Part shown: positions 1 through 11,033 of the stretch, piece by piece
Numbering within the stretch: position 1 is the first letter of the stretch
Layout: each line of letters starts with the position of its first letter
DNA from: Diphasiastrum complanatum
Lineage: Eukaryota; Streptophyta; Lycopodiopsida; Lycopodiales; Lycopodiaceae
Assembly: GCA_029204225.1 (NCBI GenBank)
Contig: CM055096.1
Coordinates: 2,601,545-2,660,815 of the forward strand
Length of the DNA: 59,271 nucleotides
Direction of reading: 5' to 3'
Position numbers and translations under genes: made by a program
The notes under the pieces: generated by a model
Told to the model about the DNA's origin: nothing
Database searches by the model: none
Seen by the model: the letters and a program-made list of their open reading frames with translations, nothing else

Positions 1-2595
1 ATTATACAAAAAATGTATTATATTGTGTGTGCGAAGATGTGTAAAGAAAACAAAAACTCAAGCGTGATTGCTTGTCATGTTGTGAGAAGTGCCCAAAATG
101 TAGTCTACCAAGGAAAGACATACTTTCCTTTGACTATGCACCTATTAGTTCACAATTGCGATTGTTGCGAAAAGTAGAACTATATGTCATGAACTAATGA
201 GGATGTGGTGCAATAAGTAGCGATGGTTGGGGAAAGACCTACATGAGCATCCTGAACATATATATGACATTTGGGATGGTGAAAAATGTAGAGCCAGACA
301 AGAATTTTGGAATCCAAATTTAGTCTATGAATAGCCTGTAATTTGTGAGAATTATTATTGTAAAAAGGCGTATGCAACATTTCCCAACAAGTGTCAAGCA
401 CTTCAAGATGGATGGAATGAAGATGAAGGAGTATATGACTTTGTGTGTGAAAAATGTCATGGTCATATCCAATGTGAAAGAAAATTGTGCAAGGTATGGA
501 TCTTGTACATGCTAATCAATTGTTTTTATTAGTTTTTTTATGAGTCTATGTAGTATTATGGAATTTAACTAAAATCATTTGTGTTTTGGTAGGGCAATCC
601 TCGCAATTTTGCTCTACTTCTGCATTTTGATGGCTTTCAAGCATCTCGAACAACCCAAAAATATTGTGGCATGATTGAAATCACTATTCTTAATGCTAAA
701 AAGGGCTTTACTGTAGATATTTTACATGTGTTATTTATGCCCCTCAGTTGTAAAAAGGTTATTAAGAGCTCGGGTGATGTCTTTGGCGCATTTCTAAGAC
801 CATTGGTGGATGAATTAGAATCGCTGTTTGTAGAAGGGATTTAAAATATATGTCTATTCATGTGTCAACCTCTTCGAAGCGGTGTCGACTGCGTGCTATA
901 CTAATGATGGTGATGGGGGATCATCCTGCCCAATGTAAAATTGGTCTCTTCAAAGATGGTGGCCAAGCTTTTTGTTGAAGGGATAAAGCTCAATCTACGT
1001 TAAGTGATAGAAATGAGAATTTTGTTGGCCATTATGTTTATGATGGAAATAGATATCAAGCCAGGTATCCACCACCTAAGAGATTGATTCTAGAAATGGT
1101 TGAGGCATTATCACAGGCAAAGAGGGTCTGTAGCCAGGTTGAAAAGAAATTTTAAAAAGTGCAGGGCTATCAGGAGAGTCAATCCTTTGGAGGTTATATG
1201 ATCTCTACATCTTTAATCTCTCAGCATATTTAGTTTATGATGTGATGCACACCCTTTCATTGAATCTATTCAAAACATTCATATCTTTCCTTATGAAAGG
1301 ATCAAGAAATGATATGAAAGAGCTATTGACGCAACAATTACAGAGGTATTCAAGGTTGCTCCTTATTCCATTCATTATGGACGTTGGCCAAAAGTGCCAA
1401 GTAAGTACTATGCAAGCTTCAAAGCAGAGGAAAATCAAAAGTTCATACCATGGTGCTTACCTCATATTTTGGGGGTCGTGACTAATATACCTGGACCGTT
1501 GCATGATTTAGGACTTTTGCTAATCGATGTTGTGCATCGTTTTACAATTTTAGTCTTGATCATGGATGGTCAAGAAGAGATATAGAAGTGGTCAAGCGTT
1601 TGTTGCTTGCTTGGAGAGTTTGAAATGAAGAATCTTATGGCAAAAATTCATCTCCTTTGGAACATGTAGCAGGTACCAAATCTGTTTCAAAATTCAAGTA
1701 ACATGCAATAATTTGATTTGATTTCGTCAATATTAGATCTCTTTTTTTTGGTATTTTTTGCAGGTAGTGGAGAGATTTTGGATGATGTTTATTGTCATGG
1801 AATGCATGATGTTTTTTGGTGTTTTTCTTTTGAGCATAAAGTATCCAATTACGTGAATATCTCGTCAAATAACCAAAGCAAGAAGATATCATATACTCAA
1901 TATAATAGAAAAGATTGTTTACTACAGTTTTTGAGCACATTGAAAGGGACAAAGATGGCCTTATGCCTTTTGAAAGAATGCTTGGTGAAATTCATGCTTG
2001 TTTAGTTCTTCCAGAAGGATATGTATTTGAAAATGCTCAAGCTTCTTTATGGTCAACATGGCACGAATGGAATTTTTGAGGTGTCATCCGTTGCAAAGGC
2101 AAAAAATATTTGGAAATCACATATTGCGTATAGTCATGGTTATGCATGTGAGAGGCTTTTAGAAAACAAAGGAATTGCAATCACAAAGAAAAAAAACAGT
2201 ATCCTGTTCCAAAAGAAGAAGAAATTCAATATGCAGAGCATTTTTGGCGTATTGAAAGGAATCAAGGGCACTTTGGACGAGTTACAAGTTATAGGAGAGT
2301 CTTTTTTCAAGGAGAGCTGTATTAGATTAGTGATGATGTCATTGTTAAAGTTGATGAAAGTGCTACACTTGGAAATAGTGTCGGACATTGAAAGACACGA
2401 ATCACTCTCACTGCTTGTCGGCATTGGTGAGCACACATCTTCCTTTAATCCATTGGTACAACATTTTCCAAGTAGTGAGATGCTTTGTTTTTTATATTTT
2501 GGGATTATTTACTTGCTTATTTGAAGAATGGAACAAAATGAAACAACCACATTCAAGGATGCAGATTAGTTGCAGAGATACTAAGCTGCAAAACT
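1..2595 (+). pseudogene. Decayed Tnp2-like (CACTA-type or related) transposase, copy 1
   Basis: Reading across frames gives pieces that match, in order, the better preserved transposase at 54.4-57.5 kb: a Cys-rich segment near 330-500, then FDGFQASRTTQK near 630-665, FGAFLRPLVDELESLFVEG near 783-840, NRYQARYPP near 1050, a segment ending in LNLF near 1270, and a C-terminal IWKSHIAYSHGY segment near 2110. An intron seems to lie between about 501 and 592 (AAG/GT to AG), as in the other copy. Stops and frameshifts occur throughout, so no protein is made. The layout (D near the start, PL.DEL.LF.EG, a GD..AQCKI motif) resembles the Tnp2/Transposase_21 group by eye. The 5' end is cut by the window edge. 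A KDZ-type transposase is a possible alternative. Confidence 0.6.
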
Positions 2596-2852
2596 ACCAC
2601 ATGACCTTTTAAAGAAATGTAACTAATTAGACTGTTGTCTTGTACAGGAGTAAGGAAAAAAAGCTTCGCAAATGTATATTATCACGGTGAGGGTTTACGG
2701 ACGTTTCCTCTTTCCAAGGCTCTTATTGAAGGTTAGAGCAATCTTTTGCAACTGACTATAAGATGGATTTCTATTATAGCTAAGCAAAATAACAAATTTG
2801 AAATCTTCTATCAGTGGTTAGACTGGAGGGTTGTCGGAGGAGAATCTAGTGC
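2402..2852 (+). repeat. Direct repeat shared with 52093-52551
   Basis: About 450 bp at the downstream end of transposase copy 1 recurs in the same orientation at 52.1-52.55 kb, with scattered substitutions and a ~15-bp insertion in the second copy. Both include a short reading frame with GIGEHTSSFNPLVQ. It is either the 3' part of the transposon or an independent repeat. Confidence 0.85.
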
Positions 2853-3592
2853 AGTAAGATTTCCTCAAGTTGAGTCTCAATCGCTCATTTATATGAGCTT
2901 TACAGGTTTGTGCTTGTAAGTGTCTGGTAGGATGTCGGATGTAAGTCTCATGGTGGCAGTGGGATTTCCTCAGTTTGAGCCATGTCACTCATATGGTCCA
3001 CTTGTGTTTCAAGTTGGATGAGGACGAGTCAATTGGTCGAGAGTGTGGTAGACTCTCTTTATGAGCATTGTGTTTACATGATACTTTGTGAGTCAAACCT
3101 GGTGGTCTATTAGTGTGCTTGAGTGTGAGTCATGTACAGGGTAGTAGAGATATGCATAACATCCTTTGGACACTCTAGACGCTACTGCAATATATTGTTT
3201 TTCACTCTTATCACATTTGAGTTTAAGGGAGAGAGTTAGAAATCAGTTTTGATATGATTCATTAGTATAAGATCTAAATGTGATGATGTAATTAGTGTAC
3301 AGTTTATTTGGTTTATTATATATGGTTGTGTTCGGGACGTGACCCATTAGGATATATTGATGGGGCACTGATCTCGTAGACGGCTACTTGGGTTAGCCGG
3401 GTAGCCACACATAGGAAGAATTAGCCTGTACAGAGTTATTTACAGTACTTGCTATACTTGAGGGCATGTCCAAGTTTGTCAATCGAATTTGGCCATATTG
3501 GGCCTGACCTTAGTTTGGCAGGTGGTAGGCCAGTTTAGTGACATCTGTTGAGCCCATGCAGTTTGGGGCTTTGCTATATGTACAGTGTTTAT
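2853..3592 (+). other. Possible 3' end of an LTR retroelement (untranslated region plus LTR-like sequence)
   Basis: No gene is visible. Two diverged copies of a TTTCCTCA-TTGAG block near 2866 and 2966 give internal repetition. A purine-rich stretch (AAGGGAGAGAG) near 3220 followed by TTAGAAATC resembles the polypurine tract and LTR start of copia elements. No partner LTR is seen in the window. Confidence 0.3.
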
Positions 3593-3789
3593 GTGAAAAC
3601 TAGTAAATCTTAGGTTGCTAGTAATAATGTATCAAAAAAAAAGAAAAGGAGAAATCACAATTTATTGTTTGAACTTTCCGGAGTTTGAGGCCCAATGTTG
3701 GTAGAAAATCGACAAATACAGCAGGGCCATTGGTGGAATTCAAATTTTTCCGATTTATAAGTTTGTAAACGACTCAAAATCAACTAGTT

Positions 3790-3980
3790 CTCCATCACAA
3801 CGCGGGTGCTTGGGTAGAGCGGTTGACTGCGACCAGCATGTCGCAGGCTCGAATCCCAGCCGCTGCGTAGTAACACTGTAAGGAGCTTGCTCCGCTCTTG
3901 GCATTGCCCAGATGGCGTAGCCAGGACGTATATATTGTATATATTGTGTATAATCCACTAACTCTCTATCCAAAAAAAAA
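3790..3980 (+). mobile_element. tRNA-derived SINE with target-site duplication
   Basis: A tRNA-like head contains an A-box-like stretch (TGGGTAGAGCGG, 3811-3822) and a B box (GGCTCGAATCC, 3846-3856), the two internal promoter parts of RNA polymerase III. A unique body follows, then an A-run. The element is bracketed by a 14-bp direct repeat, AAAATCAACTAGTT, at 3776-3789 and 3981-3994, as expected of LINE-driven retroposition. A genuine tRNA is unlikely because no full cloverleaf with an acceptor stem forms by eye. GST copies 2 and 3 keep only the first ~60 bp of this SINE. Confidence 0.85.
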
Positions 3981-4326
3981 AAAATCAACTAGTTATAGTA
4001 AAAAATTTAAAGTTTTACAGTTTTATTATACCCTTTTATGAATTTTATGGAAACCTTGCCAGTTTTTTATGGATAAGGTTTGTTTGAAACTTTTACCACT
4101 GCCAATAAAGAGTACAAATGCACTAGCAATATCATGTACTTCCAAAATTGCACATGTGGAACACCTATTAATAATAATCATACATATATAACAAAAACAA
4201 AACTTTATTGTCTCCCATGCGGAAGCCGCCCGTTAAATCTGGGCTTTACGTCACCAGCCGCCCGCCGCCGGCCGCCGGTCTATACGGTATCTAATTTCTA
4301 CTTCTTCTTCATTCTTGAATCTTCAC

Positions 4327-4951
<625 letters not shown>

Positions 4952-4966
4952 TGAAGCAAATTTGTT

Positions 4967-5719
4967 GTACCCCTCAATTAAAAAGTAGAACATCAAGAAA
5001 TTACAAATATTTTTTTTAGTATTGGGCAGTGTAGCAAGGTTGAAATGTTATACTAAAGCAACTCAAAAAATGGATAACAATCATGGTGCCTTATGTCCAT
5101 GTGACCTCAATAAAAGTACATAATGGTTTTGTATATTTGTTAACAAGAAGAATTCGTTTAATACACAAGGAGCTTATGACAGCTTCATAAATGGCTAGAG
5201 ATTGCCAATTGACTGATCAACTTAGAATAAGCTTATGTTTACGATATTTAAGTAGATTTGATTTTATGTCTACACACAAGATAGCTTGATTTTGATCCAT
5301 ATGACTTGACATAGAATAATCAAGCTCGTCGATCTGTCATGTACTTTTAGTACATCCATGCTTATACATGCAAGATAATATCCAATGTAAGCTTTGTAGG
5401 CCCAAAAGGCATTATTAGCCTTAAGAACAAGGCGGTTTCTTCCATCACAATCAATCTTGCATCTGATCGTGAAATGTCATCGAAGATATTGATAGATAGA
5501 AGAAGCAATCATGCATGTAAGAGAAAATAGAAACATATGTGAATGAAAATACCGCCAAATAGAAAAATCGTTAATCAAGATTATGGGAAATAGGAACATT
5601 CGTCAGCAAAGATACTACTAAATAGAAGAAAAGTTATTGAAGACAATATGCGTTAAACTGAGTGAATATTATTTTCAAGTTGTTTTGTCACTTATTCCAA
5701 TCAAGCAATTTAATTATTT
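4967..5719. other. No gene recognised
   Basis: AT-rich sequence without a usable reading frame or clear repeat. It may include the 3' end of the adjacent copia element, but no LTR pair is visible. Confidence 0.5.
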
Positions 5720-6790
5720 AGTTATTTGCAAGATATAGTAGTTGTATTCACATGTGGTTGACCTAAATCCACAAGCAATCTTCGTAACTATACCGCTTCT
5801 TGTGCAGCATTGCTGAGTGCTCGATATTCAGCTTCCATCGAGGATAAGACTACTGTAGGTTGCTTTTTGCTGCTCCATGAAACTGTAGTTGTACCATAAT
5901 TGAATGTATGACCACTGGTAGACCTTCAGTCAACAATATTACCTGCCCAATCAACATCTGTATATCCTATCAATATTGGCACTTCAGGCTGATCATACTT
6001 CAAACCAAAATTCAATGTCCCTCGAATGTATTTGAGAATACGTTTAGCAGACTTCCAGTGTGTTTGACTAGGATCTTGCATAAATTGACTAACAACACCA
6101 ACAGCATACGAAATATCAGGTCGTGTGTGTGTCAAATAAATCAAACTACCCACCAGCTGTCTATACAAATAAGCATCCACTTTCTCAGATTCATCATATG
6201 CAGTAAGCTTCGTGTTGACATCCATAGGTGTACTCAAAGGCTTACAATCCAGCATATTGAACTTATAAGACAAATCTCGTGCATATTTGCTTTGTGTAAT
6301 AAAGACCACATTTTCATTTTGTCATTCTTCAATGCCAAGACAATAGTGCATCAATCCTAGATTGCTCATGTCAAAAGCATTGGAAAGATCTGATTTGATT
6401 TCATCAATTAAGCTCTCATTGCTTCCTGTAATAATCAAATCATCCACATACAGCACAATGAACACTATATCTGAATCTTGTCTTAGAATGTAAAGATTAG
6501 GATCAACATCACTCTTTACCATTCCCCTTCGCTTAAAGTGTTCATCAATGCAAGAGTACCACGCCCGTGGTACTTGCTTCAATCCATAAATAGCTTTGTT
6601 GAGCTTACAAACAAGGTGCTCTCTCCCTGGTTCAATAAATCCTTGAGGCTGTACTAAGTACACCTCTTCATTCAGTACTCCATTAAGAAAAACAGATTTA
6701 ACATCCATTTGCTAGATCTTCCAATCATAGAAAGTAGAAATAGCAATGACTGAACATATAGTTACCATCTTAGCTACGGATGCGAAGGTT
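5720..6790 (-). pseudogene. Copia (Ty1) retrotransposon reverse transcriptase and RNase H remnant
   Basis: On the minus strand one frame runs from VAKMVTI..SVIAISTFYDWKI (near 6770-6715) through MDVKSVFLNG, PQGF, YGLKQ.PRAWY and the catalytic YVDDLIITG, then the connection segment (PLSTPMD, YRQLVGSLIYLTHTRPDI, HWKSAKRILKYIRGT) and RNase H (DWAGN, STSGHTF, SSKKQPTVVLSS.EAEY). This order is diagnostic of copia pol. In-frame stops occur just before MDV, after GIEE, after NIVD and after QEAV. Integrase, gag and LTRs are not found beside it. The upstream edge fuses at 6790 to a sequence resembling a CATTAGAGG element terminus. Confidence 0.92.
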
Positions 6791-7025
6791 CTCAATATCA
6801 AAAAGACCCTTTAAGAAATGCCATGTAGGATATACAAAAATATCATGATAAAAAAAAACGATTTTGTTTATTTGCTTGCCCACACCACTCCCAAGGCCTC
6901 CCCAACTCCCAATGATCTAACCATAGTGTCTATAGTCACAGTCAAGAACTGTTAATAGTTCATAGTATAACTTGACTAAATTCAACAATATTCTCTTCAT
7001 TGGTTACGAAAAGGGCAATATTTTC
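6791..7025. other. Junction sequence between copia remnant and cassette
   Basis: No gene. It begins with the 25-bp stretch also found near the end of the CATTAGAGG elements at 17.0 and 30.9 kb. Around 6936 it has TAGTCACAGT, also found at 16664 upstream of the BAH-like gene in the same orientation. Confidence 0.4.
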
Positions 7026-8242
7026 AAGATAGTGGCCCAGTCCACTGTCCTTCTAGAACGAGAATGCGTGTTGTCTGAAACCACCTCGTCTCGTAGCAAA
7101 ATCATCTATTATGAGAGCATCCTGCAATAAGAAATATGTTAGCAAAAACACATTCAGTGATTGAAAACATTCAAATGCAAGGAAGATTAAACACTTACAC
7201 ATTCTTCATCATCAGCAGCAACCAGATCATGATGATCAATATAATGACCACGTATTGAAGTGGAATCATTAATGAAGTGCATTAATGGTGGATGAGGAAA
7301 GCCCATCTGGGATTGAAATGTTGTGAATTCTTCATCGGATGGTCTGCCTCTCCCATCCTCAGCTATATTTGATAAAGTCTTATTCAGGCATTCTTCACCA
7401 GTCATAAGACTCTCCTCATCATCAAAATGAATACCAGCAACAACGTCACATGCCTCAAAATCTACAAAGTCGAAGAATTCAAAAATTGTGCCGGATAATA
7501 AACATAGAATCTCATCCTCACGATAATCAAAAAAATTACATAAACTAGTAGTAGTAAAATATACATTGTCAATAATATAATATACAGGCAAATTGGAAAG
7601 ACATTTCGAATCCTCCATAGATTTGGATTCATCTTTAGATGTATTTTGGCCAATGAAAGAATCCCGGAGAACATCAGTATTTACATCAATGAAGTCACTT
7701 TCTTTATCAGGAGTGTCAATAAGAAAGTGACTGATATCCTTAATGGCTGACTGAACAGAGGAGGGTGCAAAAGGAGGGTCAACAACAGGAACTTCATCAT
7801 CATCTGGGATCTGAACTAACAGAAAAAGTACAAAACCACTCTGATATTCAGCCAATCGACATTTCTTGTTGCAATACGGACACATTGAACTACTTTTGAA
7901 AAGATCAAACAATTTGGTGAACATTTTATCCAGTCTATGTCTAAAAGCTAGGAATAAATGAACAATATCAATATAATGCATGTACTGGAGTGGACCTATG
8001 GAGAAAATAGGCTTGCTAAGTATATCTCTGAATCTGACAATATGTTCATAAAATATGTCAGAATTTGGTTGTGCAGTCCTGAAAACATGTAGATATGGTT
8101 TGAATAGACTGTGGAAGTAGTCTAGGTTTTCAATAATCCCAAATTCACTCAGAAATGAACCTGATTCTCGTGAGGATGATGAGTAAGAGGCCATGGCAGT
8201 AACGTGAATATCACACTTGTGTGCGCGGGAGAACTGAACCAA
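7026..8242 (-). pseudogene. Unrecognised cassette gene, unit A (5' exon open, 3' part missing)
   Basis: I do not recognise this family. Exon 1 is open from ATG 8242 (or the second ATG at 8194, MASYSSSS) to a GTAAGT donor at 7198. Exon 2 starts at 7121 after TTGCAG and is cut off at 7026. The ~348-residue exon 1 product has a Ser-rich start, a basic/hydrophobic segment (residues ~35-125), a zinc-finger-like CPYCNKKC cluster, and a long acidic C-terminal half. It is divergently paired with the H3-Ulp1 gene, 786 bp away, and exon 1 has no stop here, unlike unit B. No transposase or helicase motif was seen. Confidence 0.6.
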
Positions 8243-9028
8243 AACTAAATATCAAAATGGCGTAAAAGATGGATATGTACGGCAGAACGATACAAAATAT
8301 CTCACTTGTGCACGAGTAGGTATAGTTTCAAGAAAACGGACAGCAATGAGCGTGCACAAAAGCGATATGTCGCGAATTTCAAGAACGGAAAAGGTAAAAA
8401 AATATTCAATTTTCGTGCCATTTATACTAAATTTTGGCACGTCTAGTCAATGGACTTAGGACACGTGTCTACTTTCAATTGGACAACAGGCACAGGCACG
8501 TATGAGATGACACCTGCACACGTGTGAAATGACACCTGGACACGTGTCGCGTGTTCATTCAATTTCTCATAAACACGTGTTGCTCTCGCATTCGATCGTA
8601 TAAATCCCACACGTGTAATGTGATAGGGTGACACGTGTCGCTCTCGCATTTGTCCGTACAACTCCCACACGTGTGACAGGACGTTATTTCGCACGTGCGA
8701 ACCTCGATATAAAATCACAAATTTTGATGAATTTTTTTCACTTTTTTTTTTCGCTTCGCATATCGCATTTGTGCGCGCCCTTCACAATCAAAATTCCTCC
8801 TATTGCCTCCCAATGTGCATAGGTCCGATACATCTGCCTACGTGTCACCCCATATCGCACTTGTGCGTCTTTCCTCAAATCTAATCGTTCTCTCTAATAT
8901 TTGGCTCGCATAGGTCCGATATACCGTACATTATGTCCGTACATAGTGGTCCTCTACGAGTTCTTTATCATCCCTCCCTTCTCATCCTAACCTTCACGCA
9001 TAAGTCCGCTATCACATAGTTCACGCCC
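8243..9028. promoter_or_regulatory. Bidirectional promoter with eight CACGTG G-boxes, unit A
   Basis: Between two divergent start codons, CACGTG occurs at 8462, 8519, 8541, 8574, 8610, 8632, 8668 and 8692, mostly as ACACGTGT. G-boxes bind plant bZIP and bHLH factors. Two other motifs repeat: ATATCNCAYTTGTG at about 8208, 8297, 8760 and 8852, the first inside the minus gene's 5' end, and GCATAGGTCCGATA-like at 8817, 8908 and 8998. No clear TATA box was chosen. Confidence 0.7.
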
Positions 9029-10783
9029 ATGGATAGGAGAAAGCACACAAGGAGGGACTTCTTCTCTCTTGGCTCATCCTCATCTCCTGCGGTTGCCATC
9101 ACACCACCTGCTAGACCTAGAACATGCAACCGTAGCAGGTGGCTCTCTGAGATATGCAAGTATCAGAGGTCAACAGCTTTGTTGATTCCAAGAGCTCCAT
9201 TCTACCGTGTTGTCCGGAACATAACAAGAAATGATCTTGGATAGCACGTTAGATTCACACCGAGTGCTCTTCAGTGTCTTCAGGAGGCTGTTGAAGATTA
9301 TATTAGCCTTTTTTTTGAGGATTCTTTTTTGCTTGCCATCCATACCAAGAGGGTTACCATAATGCCCAAGTATTTTTAGCTTATGATTAGAATGAGCGAT
9401 AGGTACTGTAGGTTACATGTATCCCAGCCTGCTGCTGCTAGACCAACTCCTGTAGATAGGACTAATCTTCTTACGAAGCGTCCTAGGAAGCAGACAACCC
9501 CCAAGCATGCTCCTAAGAAAGTGAAGCCTAACCCTTCAGATTCTGTGAAGCCTATCCCATAATCCATTGTAGATAACGCTGTTGTTGATAATGTTGTAAA
9601 TATAGCTACCTCTGTTTTGGATACTCCTATAATTGCTATAGATACTACACATCCACCTCCTCCTCCTCCTCCCAATTTTTATGCATATATAGAATCGGAT
9701 GATGATCTTAAATTTGAGAAAGACATATCGGATGCTATAGATACAATTGGTACTCAGTTTTGTTTTAGACTAGATGAACTTGATTTTAGTATTAATTTTA
9801 GAGTTCTAGATTGCCTGGATCTCAAAGACAGACAGGCTTCTATCAGTGATCCTGTGATAGAGTCCGGGCTTACACTCTTGCAATATGACATTGCAAGAGA
9901 TTCATCAAATGAGTTGATGGTGCATAGTAACTTCCTGCTTCAGGCCTTCAAGGAGAACAATGACACATTGTCACAGTGTCTAACAAGTGGATTCACACCA
10001 GCAACAAAGTCTCTGCTCATACCTTATTATACGAAGTAAGTTATATTAAATGCTTCTTGCTATTTTATGCATTAACATTGGTATTGTCAATGAAAATAGT
10101 TCTCAGAATTGCAACTAAAGAAAATTCACTCTTATTTTGCAGTGACCACTGGAGTTTAAACCTGATCTCTATTAAGAGATTTGTAAATAATATTCTTAAA
10201 TGTTTTTGTGTCAAGATGAATTTGATGAGAAATACACATAAGGATGTAGATATATACATTCCATATCGAAGTAAATATATTCATACAGACGTTCTCCATT
10301 CCGTGGACTGGCAGATCATCAACTTGGAGGTAAACTTTGTCTTTCTTAATAGCATTTTGAAATCAATATTCTAATGAAATATTTTCAATCTAATTCATTT
10401 TGTTTCATAATTAATTTCTTGTGTGCTAAATTATTTTGCAATCACCCCAGCAAAATGATTCATTCAGTTGTGGGTGGTACACATTGTACAATGCCAAGTT
10501 GTTTTTTGAGTGGTTCATCCTTCAACAAGATGTTGATATTTCTAAGGTAATAAATTCTGTTTATTCTTATTTTGGAATCATGATTAGTTTTCTATTCTGG
10601 TGATGTTATTGGCCATTACTAATATATGAATGTTCTATTTTGCAGTTTACACTTCCTGAGTACACATCAAGCCAAGTGTACATATTTAGACAAGAAATTA
10701 TCCTGAGTATACTGGCTAGGGCAAGGCTACAGCCTCCCGTTATTGATGATGGTGCAAAGGATGATGTAGTTGTAGTAAATTAA
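9029..10783 (+). pseudogene. Histone H3-like domain fused to Ulp1/C48-like protease, unit A
   Basis: Four exons fit with canonical borders and matching phases: 9029-10035, 10143-10329, 10451-10546 and 10646-10783 (TAA). Residues 1-128 align by eye with histone H3: a basic tail, EICKYQRSTALLIPRAPF (alpha N/alpha 1), LQEAVEDY in alpha 2, and [12 protein letters not shown] in alpha 3. LLIP, VRNIT and EDY, and a loop 1 one residue longer than H3, recall CENH3. A Lys/Pro-rich linker with HPPPPPPP follows. The C-terminal ~230 residues look like Ulp1: VIESG, then LLIPYYTNDHWSL with the catalytic His, and QNDSFSCG with the Gln and Cys. The catalytic Asp cannot be placed. Stops lie at codon 72 (TAG 9242), TAG 9377 and TAA 9560, so it is probably dead. 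Confidence 0.75.
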
Positions 10784-11033
10784 GATCATAAAAAATATAG
10801 ATAGCATAGAACAAAAATACATGTATAGACTTCATAGAAAAATATACATTGATATATCAAATGTTGCTCCAGTTTATGAATTTGGGAGCACAAAATACAT
10901 GTATAGATGCCCAACTTGGGCTTTCATTTATTGAATGAAAGAGTGTATACACAGATTTTTACTAAAGTGTATTGATTGTATTATACCAAAATACAAAGGG
11001 TCAACTATTCATCATCAGATCTTGTATCAGATT

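Larger units (their letters stand above)
7026..10972. repeat. Cassette unit A of a tandem duplication
   Basis: About 3.9 kb recurs in direct orientation at 11346-15199. The shared stretch starts with AAGATAGTGG in both and ends at ACTAAAGT. It carries most of the unknown minus-strand gene, the G-box promoter and the complete H3-Ulp1 gene. Unit A is truncated on the left inside exon 2 of the minus-strand gene. Confidence 0.95.

Noticed and set aside
3799-3870. A tRNA gene
   Set aside because: A and B boxes are present, but no closed cloverleaf; poly(A) tail and target-site duplication show a SINE.
9029-9420. A working centromeric histone (CENH3)
   Set aside because: Both copies have stops in the fold, the tail is not CENH3-like, and it is fused to a protease-like domain; resemblance is limited to a few positions.
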